Assembly: GCA_036381015.1 (NCBI GenBank)
Contig: DASVDR010000028.1
Coordinates: 34,619-98,618, forward strand
Direction of reading: 5' to 3'
Length of the DNA stretch: 64,000 bases
From: Gammaproteobacteria bacterium
Lineage (GTDB): Bacteria > Pseudomonadota > Gammaproteobacteria > Steroidobacterales > Rariloculaceae
Below, piece by piece: positions 10,601 to 19,457 of this stretch (within the stretch, counting starts at the first letter, position 1; every line of letters begins with the position of its first letter). The notes under the pieces were generated by a model. It worked only from the letters and a program-made list of their open reading frames with translations. It had not been told where the DNA came from and ran no database searches. Both the position numbers and the translations under genes were made by a program.

Positions 10601-11682
10601 CGGTCTCGGCGGAAAGCCCGGGCAAGACGAATCTGCTCGGGATGCCGCCCGAGCGCCTCGTCGAGCTCTTCGCGGGGCTCGGCGAGAAGCCCTATCGCGC
10701 GCGGCAGATCATGCACTGGATCTATCGCCGCCGCGTGCTCGATTTCGCGGCAATGACGGATCTCAGCGTCGCGCTTCGCGAGCGGCTCGCCGCCGTCGCG
10801 GAGCTTTGCACGCCGGCCGTGCTGTCGGAGGAGCGTTCCGCGGACGGCACGCGCAAATGGCTGCTCGACGTCGGCGCGGGGCAGGCGGTGGAGACGGTAT
10901 TCATTCCGGAGCCGAGCCGCGCCACGCTGTGCATCTCCTCGCAGGCGGGCTGTGCCCTCGACTGCGCGTTCTGCGCGACCGGCCGGCAGGGATTCAATCG
11001 CAATTTGACGTCGGCCGAGATCCTCGGCCAGGTCGTCCTCGCGAGCCGCGCGCTCGCACCCGTCGAGATCACGAACGTCGTCTTCATGGGCATGGGCGAG
11101 CCGCTCGCGAACTACCGGAACGTGGTGCCCGTCGCCAAGCTGCTGCTCGACGATCATGCATTCGGCCTGTCGCGCCGCCGGGTCACGATCAGCACGGCGG
11201 GTCTCGTGCCGCAGATCCGCAAGCTCGCCGGCGACTGCAACACGGCGCTCGCGGTGTCGCTCCATGCGCCGACCGACGAGCTCCGCGACGAGCTCGTGCC
11301 GATCAACCGAATCCACCCAATCGCGGAGCTGCTCGACGCCTGCTGGCAGTACGCCGAGTGCTTGGCGAGCCGGCAGATCACCTTCGAGTACGTGATGCTC
11401 GCCGGTGTCAACGACGGCGTCGCCGAGGCGCGCCGCCTCGTCGCGCTGCTGCGCGGGCGGCCCGCGAAGGTCAACCTGATTCCGTTCAACCCGTTCCCCG
11501 ATTCCGGTTTCGTGTGCTCGGGCCCTGAAGCGATCGACCGTTTCTGGCAGACTCTGCGGGCGGCCGGGATCGTCGCCACGATCCGCCGGCCGCGGGGAGA
11601 CGACATCGCCGCCGCGTGCGGCCAGCTCGCGGGCCGCGTGCGCGACCGGCGCCGCGTGCGCCTCGGCGAGAAGCGAAGCTGA
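10582..11682 (+). CDS. rlmN: Dual-specificity 23S rRNA/tRNA adenine-C2 methyltransferase RlmN
   Basis: This radical-SAM enzyme methylates C2 of A2503 in 23S rRNA and A37 in some tRNAs. Seen: [17 protein letters not shown] near residue 34, the 4Fe-4S motif [23 protein letters not shown] (CxxxCxxC) near 118-134, [20 protein letters not shown] near 160, and the resolving cysteine in [15 protein letters not shown] near the C terminus. The methyl-carrying Cys is the one in the CATG region neighbourhood. The true start is uncertain: TTG 10582 gives 366 residues and overlaps ndk, while ATG 10639 would trim 19 residues before the conserved domain. It is cytoplasmic. Confidence 0.95.
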   Translation: MPAHALTVSAESPGKTNLLGMPPERLVELFAGLGEKPYRARQIMHWIYRRRVLDFAAMTDLSVALRERLAAVAELCTPAVLSEERSADGTRKWLLDVGAGQAVETVFIPEPSRATLCISSQAGCALDCAFCATGRQGFNRNLTSAEILGQVVLASRALAPVEITNVVFMGMGEPLANYRNVVPVAKLLLDDHAFGLSRRRVTISTAGLVPQIRKLAGDCNTALAVSLHAPTDELRDELVPINRIHPIAELLDACWQYAECLASRQITFEYVMLAGVNDGVAEARRLVALLRGRPAKVNLIPFNPFPDSGFVCSGPEAIDRFWQTLRAAGIVATIRRPRGDDIAAACGQLAGRVRDRRRVRLGEKRS

Positions 11683-11703
11683 CCGGAGATCGGAGCGAAC
11701 GCC

Positions 11704-12471
11704 ATGAACGCGCCCACCACCGTCCTGCGCTCGGTTTTCGTGCTCGTGACCGTCGGGCTGCTCGAGGCGTGCGGCGGCACGAGCGGCACGTTGTCGGATG
11801 CGGAGGCCGCGCAGGCGAACCTGAACCTCGGCATCGCATACCTTCGCCAAGGCCGTCCGGATCTCGCGATCGAGAACCTCGATCGCGCTCTCGATCAGGA
11901 CTCGAGGCTCGCGCCGGCGCACAGCGCGATCGCGCTCGCGTACGATCAGCTGGGGGACACGTCCGAGGCGGAACGCCACCATCGCCGCGCCGTCGAGCTC
12001 GCGCCCGCCGATCCGATAATCGCGAACAGCTACGCCGTGTTCCTGTGCCGACAGAACCGCTGGCGCGACGCGGAGCCCTACTTCGAGCGCGCGGCGAACA
12101 ACCCGAGCTACGGGACGCCCGCCGCCGCGCTTGCGAACGCCGGCGTTTGCGCGGCCAACGCCGGGGATCTCGAGGCAGCGGAGGAGCACTTTCGCGAGGC
12201 GTTGTCCCACGATCCGGAGTTTGCGGACGCGCTCGCCGGGATGATGGAGCTTTCTTATCGGGAGAAGAGCTACCTCCAGGCGCGCGCGTTCATGCAGCGC
12301 TACCTCGACGTCCGGCCGGCGACTCCCGGGGTGTTGCTGCTGTGCTTCAACATCGAGAGCGAGCTGGGCGATCGGGATGCCGCCGAGCGCTGCGCCGCGC
12401 GGCTGCGCGAGGAGTACCCGGAGTCCGCGGAGCTCGCGCAACTCCGCGAGCTCGAGCGCGATGGTCAGTGA
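11704..12471 (+). CDS. pilF: Type IV pilus biogenesis lipoprotein PilF (PilW)
   Basis: The product is an outer-membrane lipoprotein pilotin of type IV pilus systems that helps the PilQ secretin multimerise. The 255-residue precursor has a signal peptide with lipobox LLEAC (Cys 23), then tetratricopeptide repeats from about residue 37 to 240 (ANLNLGIAYLRQGRPDLAIE, PAHSAIALAYDQLGDTSEAE, and others). The position after rlmN and before rodZ is the conserved place for pilF. It overlaps rodZ by 11 bases. No other pilus gene is in the window, so whether pili are made cannot be judged here. Confidence 0.92.
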   Translation: MNAPTTVLRSVFVLVTVGLLEACGGTSGTLSDAEAAQANLNLGIAYLRQGRPDLAIENLDRALDQDSRLAPAHSAIALAYDQLGDTSEAERHHRRAVELAPADPIIANSYAVFLCRQNRWRDAEPYFERAANNPSYGTPAAALANAGVCAANAGDLEAAEEHFREALSHDPEFADALAGMMELSYREKSYLQARAFMQRYLDVRPATPGVLLLCFNIESELGDRDAAERCAARLREEYPESAELAQLRELERDGQ

Positions 12472-13651
12472 GGACGGGCCCGCGCCCGCGGCGGACGCGC
12501 CGACCGAGACGGTTCCGCTCGGCGGCACGCTTCGCGCCGCACGCGAGGCGCAGCGCCTGTCGCTCGACCAGGTTTCCGAGCTGCTGCGGATCGACGCTAG
12601 GTTTCTCGTCGCGCTCGAGGAAGAGCGCTTCGACGCAATCGGGCCGCCGGTCTTCGTCAAGGGATACCTGAGGCACTACTGCGAGCTGCTCGGGCTCGAT
12701 TCGACCCGCTTGCTCGACGCGCACGCGGACCGGATCGGCAAGGTCGAGCCGATCGTGCAGGCGCGGCGCTCGATCGGCCGCGCGCCGGAGCGCCCGATTG
12801 CGCCGCTCCTGCTCGGAGCCGCGGCCGTCGCGCTGCTCGGTCTGTTTTTGTGGCGGGCGCCTCCGGGCCTGCTCGGCCGAATCGGCTCCCCGGCCGCTCC
12901 CGACGAGGCGGTGATCGAGACGGTCGCGGACACGACGGCGATCGAGGCGGCCACGGACGCGACGGCGATCGAGACGGCGCCGGACGCAACGGCGATCGAT
13001 GCAGCCGCCGACGCGCCGGCGATCGAGGCTTCCTTCGCGCCGGCGATCGACGCGGCCGACGCGGCGGTGATCGGGTCGACCGACGCTGCGGCGCTGAAAT
13101 CGACAGACGCTGCGGCGAGCGGGTCGATTGCGGCGCCGGCGGTCGAGGCGGCCACCGACGGCCCGGCGAACGAGACGATCGCCGATACAGCGGCCGAGCC
13201 GGCCGCGGGGTCCGACGCCGGCGCCGTTCGCGCACCGGCGCCCGCGCTCGATTCCGCCGCCGTGCCGCCGGCCGCGGCCGAGCCCGGCGATCAGGGCTTG
13301 CGACCGCCGGAGGCCGCGCCGGCCGTCGTCGCGGGGCTCACCGGTGGGGCCGCTCCGGCCGCGGAGGTTTCGGTTGCCGAGGCGGCACCGGTCGCCGCCC
13401 CGCTCGAGATCGAGCTGCGTTTTCTCGAGGATTCGTGGACCACGATCACCGGCGCGGACGACGAGCGGCTTTACTACGGTCTCGGACGCGCGGGTGACCA
13501 GGAGCGCATCAGCGCGAGCACCGCGGTCAGGGTATTGCTCGGCAACGCCGAAGGCGTCGAGATCCGGGTGAACGGCGAGCCGTACGCGTATCCGCCGGGG
13601 AGCCGGCGCGGCGACATCGCGCAGTTCACGTTGTCTCCCGCTCGGGACTAG
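12461..13651 (+). CDS. rodZ: RodZ-like helix-turn-helix membrane protein with long alanine-rich linker
   Basis: RodZ links MreB filaments to the cell-wall elongation machinery. This 396-residue form has a cytoplasmic Cro/CI-type HTH at residues 21-85 (GGTLRAAREAQRLSLDQVSELLRID, PVFVKGYLRHYCELLGLD), a membrane helix at about 112-132 (APLLLGAAAVALLGLFLW) and a C-terminal periplasmic DUF4115 domain from about 318 (LEIELRFLEDSWTTITGADD). The middle 170 residues are low-complexity Ala/Asp/Glu/Thr, built from decayed repeats such as DATAIEA and DAAA. ATG 12461 lies inside the end of pilF. ispG, usual between rodZ and hisS, is missing. Confidence 0.9.
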   Translation: MVSEDGPAPAADAPTETVPLGGTLRAAREAQRLSLDQVSELLRIDARFLVALEEERFDAIGPPVFVKGYLRHYCELLGLDSTRLLDAHADRIGKVEPIVQARRSIGRAPERPIAPLLLGAAAVALLGLFLWRAPPGLLGRIGSPAAPDEAVIETVADTTAIEAATDATAIETAPDATAIDAAADAPAIEASFAPAIDAADAAVIGSTDAAALKSTDAAASGSIAAPAVEAATDGPANETIADTAAEPAAGSDAGAVRAPAPALDSAAVPPAAAEPGDQGLRPPEAAPAVVAGLTGGAAPAAEVSVAEAAPVAAPLEIELRFLEDSWTTITGADDERLYYGLGRAGDQERISASTAVRVLLGNAEGVEIRVNGEPYAYPPGSRRGDIAQFTLSPARD

Positions 13652-13657
13652 CCCCCG

Positions 13658-14938
13658 ATGGCCTCACCGATACAGCCGGTCCGCGGCATGAACGACGTGC
13701 TTCCGGAGGACGAAGCCCTCTGGGAGAAGCTCGAGACGACGGCGGAGGCGCTGTTTCGTGCCTACGATTATCGCCGCATCCGAATTCCGGTCCTCGAGCG
13801 CACCGAGCTCTTCAAGCGATCGATCGGCGAGCTGACGGACATCGTCGAGAAGGAGATGTACACCTTCGAGGATCGCGGCGGCGACATCGTGACGCTGCGG
13901 CCGGAGGCGACCGCCGGCATCGTCCGCGCGTGCCTTACTCACGGATTGCTGCACAACCGCCAGCAGAAGCTCTGGTGCAGCGGGCCGATGTTCCGGCGCG
14001 AGAAGCCGCAGAAGGGACGCTACCGCCAGTTCCATCAGCTCAGCGTCGAGGCGCTCGGCTATCCGGAGCCGGAGATCGACGCGGAGCTGATCGCGATGTC
14101 GTCGCGACTGTGGCGCGGTCTCGGGCTGACGGACGTCTCGCTCGAGATCAACTCGATCGGCACGCCGGAGTCGAGAGCCGCGTATCGGGACGTGCTCGTG
14201 CGCTACTTCTCGGCCCGTCGCGACCGGCTCGACGCCGACAGCTTGAGGCGGCTCGAGCGCAATCCGCTGCGCATTCTCGACAGCAAGAATCCGGAGATGG
14301 CGGACGTGATCGCCGGGGCACCGCTCATCACCGAATACCTCGACGACGCCTCGCGCGCGCATTTCGAGCGCGTCCAGGATCTGCTTCGCGACGCCGGGAT
14401 CGGCTTCGAGATCAACCCGCGGCTCGTGCGCGGGCTCGACTATTACACGCACACGGTCTTCGAATGGCTCACGGACCGGCTCGGGGCGCAGAGCGCGATC
14501 TGTGCCGGCGGCCGTTACGACGGGCTCGTCGGGCAGCTCGGCGGCCGCGACGCGCCGGCCGTCGGCTACGCGCTCGGTATGGAGCGGGTCGTGGAGCTGA
14601 TGCGCCTCGCGGAGGATGCGCCTGTCGCCCGCGCCCCGGACGTCTTCGTCGTGAGCGCGGGAGACGCGGGCCGGCGTGCCGGCTTCGCGGCCGCGGAGGC
14701 GCTTCGCACGCGCGTGCCGGGCATCAGCGTATCGATCGGCGCGCCGTCGGCCGGCTTGAAGGCGCAGATGCGGCGCGCGGACAAGAGCGGCGCGCGCTTC
14801 GCCGTCATCATCGGCGAGGAGGAGGTCGCGGCGGGCCGGCTCGGGCTCAAGCCGCTGCGAAGCGACGAGGCGCAGGAGGCCGTCGACCTGGAAGAGCTCG
14901 TGCGAAGGTTGTCATCTGCCCTGGAGCGGCGAGAATAG
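13658..14938 (+). CDS. hisS: Histidyl-tRNA synthetase
   Basis: This class II aminoacyl-tRNA synthetase has 426 residues. It shows motif 1 region around IQPVRGMNDVLPEDEALWE, TLRPEATAGIVRACLTHGL near residue 79, motif 2 FRREKPQKGRYRQFHQLSVE near 113, the histidine-specific LVRGLDYYTHTVFEW near 257 and CAGGRYDGLVGQLGG near 282, and a C-terminal anticodon-binding domain from about 330. It begins six bases after rodZ; ATG 13658 matches the family N terminus (M-x-x-x-IQPVRGMND). It is cytoplasmic and essential. Confidence 0.98.
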   Translation: MASPIQPVRGMNDVLPEDEALWEKLETTAEALFRAYDYRRIRIPVLERTELFKRSIGELTDIVEKEMYTFEDRGGDIVTLRPEATAGIVRACLTHGLLHNRQQKLWCSGPMFRREKPQKGRYRQFHQLSVEALGYPEPEIDAELIAMSSRLWRGLGLTDVSLEINSIGTPESRAAYRDVLVRYFSARRDRLDADSLRRLERNPLRILDSKNPEMADVIAGAPLITEYLDDASRAHFERVQDLLRDAGIGFEINPRLVRGLDYYTHTVFEWLTDRLGAQSAICAGGRYDGLVGQLGGRDAPAVGYALGMERVVELMRLAEDAPVARAPDVFVVSAGDAGRRAGFAAAEALRTRVPGISVSIGAPSAGLKAQMRRADKSGARFAVIIGEEEVAAGRLGLKPLRSDEAQEAVDLEELVRRLSSALERRE

Positions 14939-14986
14939 GCACCCCGAGCCCGGCGCCGGGCAGGCCGACAAGCGGTCGGAGGACGC

Positions 14987-15640
14987 GTGGACGAATTCTT
15001 ATCCGAAAAGGAGCAAATCGAGCAGATCCGCGAGTGGTGGCGCGAGAACGGCTGGTTCATCGTAGCCGGCGTTGCGCTCGGCGTCGTCGCGATCGTCGGG
15101 ATCAACCAGTACCGCGCCTACAAGGCCGACCGCGCCGAGGAGGCCGCGGCGCTCTACCTCGACCTCCAGCAGGAGCTCGAGGAGAACGACCGCGAGGCGG
15201 CGGACGCGCTGCTCACGGAGCTGCGGGAAGAGTATCCGTCGAGCCCTTATACCGACCAGGCCGGGCTGCTGGTCGCGAGCGCGTACGTCGCGCGCGAGCC
15301 GGGCCGGGCGGCCGAGGAGCTGCGCCGCGTGATGGAGAGCACGGACGACCGGGAGCTCTCGCTGATCGCGCGGCTGCGCCTCGCCCGCGTGCTGATGTAT
15401 CAGGAGTCCCACGAGGAAGCCCTCGAGCTGCTGAACGTGACCGACGTCGGCGCGTTCGCCGCGCAGTACGCGGAGGCCCGCGGCGACGCGCACTATGCGC
15501 TCGGCGACGCCGACGCCGCCCGCACGGCCTATGCGGAAGCGCTGACGGCGCCCGGGGCCGAATGGCTGAACCGAAATTTCGTGGAGATGAAGCTCGGGGC
15601 GCTGGAGCCGCCGGCCGACGACGCGGAGTCCGGCGCGTGA
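14987..15640 (+). CDS. yfgM: YfgM-family inner-membrane TPR protein
   Basis: YfgM is an ancillary SecYEG-associated protein that helps hand over periplasmic proteins with PpiD. The 217 residues hold an N-terminal cytoplasmic stretch (LSEKEQIEQIREWWRENGW), one membrane helix at about 24-42 (FIVAGVALGVVAIVGINQY), then a periplasmic TPR-like domain (AEEAAALYLDLQQELEEND, RLRLARVLMYQESHEEALEL). The GTG start at 14987 has GGAGGA seven bases upstream. The last bases overlap the bamB GTG in a GTGA junction, typical of coupled translation. Confidence 0.92.
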   Translation: MDEFLSEKEQIEQIREWWRENGWFIVAGVALGVVAIVGINQYRAYKADRAEEAAALYLDLQQELEENDREAADALLTELREEYPSSPYTDQAGLLVASAYVAREPGRAAEELRRVMESTDDRELSLIARLRLARVLMYQESHEEALELLNVTDVGAFAAQYAEARGDAHYALGDADAARTAYAEALTAPGAEWLNRNFVEMKLGALEPPADDAESGA

Positions 15641-16812
15641 CGAGCGCCGCGCGGGCCGCCGTGGTCGCCGCGGCGGCGCTCGCCGGCGGCTGCTCGTTGT
15701 TCGGCCGGGACCGCAACACCGGCGAGCCGCCCGCGGAGCTTCAGGACTTCGAGGCGTCGCTCGAGGTGCGCGAGCTCTGGAGCACGCGCGTCGGCGGCTC
15801 GTCCGAGGACCTGCGGCTCGGGCTGCGGCCGACCACGGACGGCATGCGTGTGTACGCCGGGACGCACGACGGCCGGGCCGCGGCGCTCGATGCGGAGACC
15901 GGCCGCGAGATCTGGTCCGTGCGCACGGATCTGCCGCTGTCGGCCGGGCCCGGTTACGCCGCCGGCCTGCTCGCCTTCGGCACCACGGACGGTCAGCTCG
16001 TGCTGCTCGATGCCGAGACCGGCGAGGAACGCTGGCGTGTGCAAGTCGGCAGCGAGGTGCTCGCCGCGCCGGCGATCGGCTCCGACGTCGTGGCCTTGCG
16101 CAGCACGGACGGGCGGCTGCGCGGCTTCTCGATCGTCAACGGCGAGGAGCTCTGGACCGTCGAGCAAAGCCCCCCGCCGCTGATCGTACGCGGCGACACG
16201 GAGCCCGAGATCGCCGGGCAGATCGTCGTCGCGGGCTTCGACAACGGCCGCATCGGCGCCTACCGGCTCGATACGGGCGTGGCGCTGTGGGAGCTCGCGA
16301 TCGGGAACCCCACCGGGCGCACGGAGCTCGACCGCCTCGTCGACGTGAGCGGCGACTTGCTGATCCTCGGCAACGACGTCTTCGCGGTCGGCTATCAAGG
16401 GAGCCTGGTGTCGGCCGACTTGAACACCGGGCTCGTGCTCTGGCGGCAGGACATGTCGTCGCTGGCCGGCCTCGACGTCGATCTCAGCCGTGTCTACGTC
16501 ACGAACGACGTCGGCTACGTCGTCGCGCTGAGCCGGGCGAACGGCAACGTGCAATGGACTCAGGAGGGGCTGCGCCTGCGCGACGTGACGGCGCCGACGC
16601 GCTTCGGCCCCGCGGTCGTCGTCGGCGATTTCGAGGGTTACCTGCATTGGCTCGACTTGGACGACGGCAGCTTCGTCGCGCGGGTGCGTGCCGGGTCGGC
16701 GCGGATTCCGGAGGCGCCGATCGTCGTCGGCTCGAGCCTGGTCGTACAATCGGGCGACGGCCGCATCGCGGCGTTCACGACGGTCGAGGAGCAGGAGGAA
16801 GAGGAGGACTGA
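15637..16812 (+). CDS. bamB: Outer membrane assembly lipoprotein BamB
   Basis: BamB is the beta-propeller lipoprotein of the BAM complex that inserts outer-membrane proteins. The 391-residue precursor has a short signal peptide with lipobox AGGC (Cys 19), and an eight-bladed PQQ-type propeller with repeated blade motifs such as LDAETGREIWSVRTD, LDAETGEERWRVQVG, YRLDTGVALWELAIG and ALSRANGNVQWTQEG. It ends in an unusual acidic run (EEQEEEED). The GTG start at 15637 overlaps the yfgM stop. The position between yfgM and der is conserved across gammaproteobacteria. Confidence 0.95.
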   Translation: MTSAARAAVVAAAALAGGCSLFGRDRNTGEPPAELQDFEASLEVRELWSTRVGGSSEDLRLGLRPTTDGMRVYAGTHDGRAAALDAETGREIWSVRTDLPLSAGPGYAAGLLAFGTTDGQLVLLDAETGEERWRVQVGSEVLAAPAIGSDVVALRSTDGRLRGFSIVNGEELWTVEQSPPPLIVRGDTEPEIAGQIVVAGFDNGRIGAYRLDTGVALWELAIGNPTGRTELDRLVDVSGDLLILGNDVFAVGYQGSLVSADLNTGLVLWRQDMSSLAGLDVDLSRVYVTNDVGYVVALSRANGNVQWTQEGLRLRDVTAPTRFGPAVVVGDFEGYLHWLDLDDGSFVARVRAGSARIPEAPIVVGSSLVVQSGDGRIAAFTTVEEQEEEED

Positions 16813-16852
16813 GCCGCGCAGCCCGCGTTGCGGCGCGTATCACGTTGAGCCG

Positions 16853-18241
16853 ATGCTTCCCGCCGTTGCGCTGATCGGCCGTCCGAACGTCGGCAAGTCC
16901 ACGTTGTTCAACCGCCTGACGCAGACCCGCGACGCGCTCGTCGCGGACTACCCGGGCGTCACGCGCGACCGCCGCTACGGATACGCGGAGCAGGACGGGC
17001 GCGCTTACCTCGTGATCGATACCGGCGGGCTCGGCGCGGGCGGCGACCTGCGCACGCTGATCGAGCGGCAGGTGGACGCGGCGCTGGCGCAGGCCGATGC
17101 CGTCGTGCTCGTCGTCGATCACCGCGACGGGCTCACGCCCGAGGACCAGCGGATCGCGGAGCGCCTGCGCCGCTCCGGAAAGCCGGTGACGGTCGCCGTG
17201 AACAAGGCCGAGGGCGCGCCGGCCGAGATCGCCGAGGCCGAGTTTTTCGGCCTCGGCTTCGGCCGCCCGTTCCGCATCGCGGCGCTGCACGGGCAGGGCG
17301 TCTCGACGTTGATGGCGGCCGTGCTCGCGCCGTTCGGCGAGCCCGAAGCGGCGCCCGAGAGGACGGAAGATCTCGGTCCGAGGCTCGCCGTGATCGGGCG
17401 GCCGAACGTCGGGAAGTCGACGCTCATCAACCGCCTGCTCGGCGACGAGCGTCTCGTCACGTCGCCCGAGCCGGGCACGACCCGCGACAGCATCGTCGTG
17501 CCCTGCGAGCGCGACGGCCGGCGCTTCGCGCTGGTCGATACCGCCGGCATCCGGCGGCGTACGCGGGTGAGCGAGGGCGTCGAGAAGCTCAGCATCGTGC
17601 AGACCCTGAAGTCGATCGAGGAAGCGCACGTCGTCATCGTGCTGCTCGACGCGCGCGAAGGCGTGACGGAGCAGGATTTGCACCTCGTCGGCCTCGCCGT
17701 GAATCGCGGCCGCGCATTGGTCGTCGGGGTGAACAAGTGGGACGGTCTCGGCGCGGCGCAGCGCAGCCGCGTCGAGGCGGAGGTCGAGCGCAACCTCGAC
17801 TTCGTCGCCTACGCGAAGGTGCATTACGTCTCGGCCCTGCACGGCAGCGGGATCGCCGAGCTCGTCCGGTCGGCCCTGGCCGCGTACGACGCCGCCGGCG
17901 CCGACCTGCCGACGCCGCGCCTGAACGAGCTGCTGCGGGACATGACTCGGGCACACGCGCCGCCGGTCGTCCGCGGCCGACCGATCCGGCTGCGCTACGC
18001 GCACCAGGGCGGGCGCTTCCCGCCGATCATCGTCGTGCACGGGACGCAGGCGGAGCGCACGCCGGAGCACTACCGCCGCTACCTCGAGAACGCGTTCCGC
18101 GCCGCCCTGCGCCTCGAGGGCACGCCGATCCGGATCGAGCTGAAAAGCGGCGAAAACCCGTTCGCCGGCCGCCGGAACACCCTCACGCCGCGCCAGCGCG
18201 CGCGGAGGCGTCGCGTGATCGATCACTCGCGCCGCCGCTGA
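16853..18241 (+). CDS. der: Ribosome biogenesis GTPase Der (EngA)
   Basis: Der is a tandem-GTPase needed for 50S subunit assembly. The 462-residue protein has two G domains, each with a P-loop (ALIGRPNVGKSTLFNRL at residue 6; AVIGRPNVGKSTLINRL near 175), switch motifs (DTGGLG; DTAGIRRRTRV) and specificity motifs (NKAEG near 114, which differs from the standard NKxD in the first domain; NKWDG near 291). A C-terminal KH-like domain follows from about 350 (LNELLRDMTRAHAPPVV), ending in a basic RQRARRRRVIDHSRRR tail. ATG 16853 begins the first G domain directly. Confidence 0.97.
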   Translation: MLPAVALIGRPNVGKSTLFNRLTQTRDALVADYPGVTRDRRYGYAEQDGRAYLVIDTGGLGAGGDLRTLIERQVDAALAQADAVVLVVDHRDGLTPEDQRIAERLRRSGKPVTVAVNKAEGAPAEIAEAEFFGLGFGRPFRIAALHGQGVSTLMAAVLAPFGEPEAAPERTEDLGPRLAVIGRPNVGKSTLINRLLGDERLVTSPEPGTTRDSIVVPCERDGRRFALVDTAGIRRRTRVSEGVEKLSIVQTLKSIEEAHVVIVLLDAREGVTEQDLHLVGLAVNRGRALVVGVNKWDGLGAAQRSRVEAEVERNLDFVAYAKVHYVSALHGSGIAELVRSALAAYDAAGADLPTPRLNELLRDMTRAHAPPVVRGRPIRLRYAHQGGRFPPIIVVHGTQAERTPEHYRRYLENAFRAALRLEGTPIRIELKSGENPFAGRRNTLTPRQRARRRRVIDHSRRR

Positions 18242-18343
18242 CCCGGGTTCGTCCTTTAGGCACTAATCTCATAACGAGAAGTTCGAGACCGGGCAGTTCC
18301 CGGGTCTTACACTCCCGCTCTCATCCCGAACGGAGGTTCCGCG

Positions 18344-19441
18344 TTGGGCGAAGCACGCCGACACGTCACCGTTCCCGGCGAATTCCCGATGTACCGCGGC
18401 GGCACTCTGCTCGAGCCGACGATCGCGTACGAGACCTGGGGCGAGCTCGATGCCGAGCGCCGCAACGCCGTTCTGATCTTCACCGGGATGTCCCCGTCGG
18501 CGCACGCCGCGTCGAGCGTGCTCGACCCGTCGCCCGGCTGGTGGGAGGAGATCGTCGGCCCCGGCCGGCCGATCGACACGCGCCGATACTACGTGATCTG
18601 CATGAACTCGCTCGGGAGCTGCTTCGGCTCGACGGGCCCGGCGTCGATCGATCCGCGGACCGGCGAGCGCTATCGCCTCCGGTTCCCGGTGCTCTCGCTC
18701 GAGGACGTTGCGCGCGCCGGATTCGAGCTGCTGCGCCATCTCGGGATCGAGCACGTGCACGCCGTCGTCGGGCCGTCCATGGGCGGCATGACGGCGCTCG
18801 CCTTCGAGCTGATGTTCCCGGGCATGTCCGAAGGTCTGCTCCTGATGTCGACCGGGTCGCGCTCGCTGCCGTTCTCGATCGCGCTGCGGTCGTTGCAGCG
18901 GGAGATGATTCGGCGCGATCCGAACTGGCGCGACGGGAACTACACTCCCGATGCGATGCCGCTGACCGGCATGCGCCTCGCCCGCAAGCTCGGGATGATC
19001 ACGTACCGCTCGGCGGAGGAATGGCGAGTGCGGTTCGGGCGCGAGCGGGTGTCGGCGGCGGTGGGCCCGTCGAACGGCGATCCGTTCGGCATCGTCTTCG
19101 AGGTCGAGTCCTACCTCGAGCACCACGCGAACAAGTTCACCGGGCAGTTCGATCCGAATTGCTACCTGTACCTGTCGCGCGCGAGCGATCTCTTCGACGT
19201 GGCCGACCACGGCGGCAGCGTCGCCGCCGGGCTCTCGAGAATCAAGGCGCGGCGGATCATGATCATCGGCGTCACCACGGATTTTCTGTTTCCGATCCAC
19301 CAGCAGCGGGAGCTCGCGCAAGGGCTTTCGGGCAACGGCCGCGAAGTCGAGTTCGTGCAGCTCGACTCGCTCCAGGGCCACGACTCGTTCCTCGTGGACA
19401 TGGACAACTACCGCCCGCTGATCGCGCGCTTCTTCGCCTGA
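18344..19441 (+). CDS. metX: MetX-type alpha/beta-hydrolase acyltransferase (homoserine or serine O-acyltransferase)
   Basis: This 365-residue enzyme of the homoserine O-acetyltransferase fold would activate homoserine or serine with an acyl-CoA on the way to methionine or cysteine. Seen: YETWGELDAERRNAVLIF near residue 26, CMNSLGSCFGSTGPASIDP near 86, the nucleophile elbow VVGPSMGGMTALAFELMFPG near 140, and the catalytic Asp/His in GVTTDFLFPIHQQ near 305 and LQGHDSFLVD near 345. The GSTGPAS form is also found in serine O-succinyltransferases of related bacteria, so the acceptor and acyl donor are uncertain. The TTG start is supported by GGAGG eight bases upstream. It converges on xseA. Confidence 0.85.
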   Translation: MGEARRHVTVPGEFPMYRGGTLLEPTIAYETWGELDAERRNAVLIFTGMSPSAHAASSVLDPSPGWWEEIVGPGRPIDTRRYYVICMNSLGSCFGSTGPASIDPRTGERYRLRFPVLSLEDVARAGFELLRHLGIEHVHAVVGPSMGGMTALAFELMFPGMSEGLLLMSTGSRSLPFSIALRSLQREMIRRDPNWRDGNYTPDAMPLTGMRLARKLGMITYRSAEEWRVRFGRERVSAAVGPSNGDPFGIVFEVESYLEHHANKFTGQFDPNCYLYLSRASDLFDVADHGGSVAAGLSRIKARRIMIIGVTTDFLFPIHQQRELAQGLSGNGREVEFVQLDSLQGHDSFLVDMDNYRPLIARFFA

Positions 19442-19457
19442 CTCGCTCGCGCTCGGT

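Noticed and set aside
12377-12671. An upstream-extended rodZ frame and overlapping plus-strand frames
   Set aside because: The ATG at 12461 begins the protein just before the HTH; upstream codons are the out-of-frame end of pilF.
18242-18343. Possible SAM-type riboswitch before metX
   Set aside because: The 102-base gap has one bulged hairpin but none of the conserved SAM-I, SAM-II or SAH core sequences that I can recognise, so no riboswitch is claimed.
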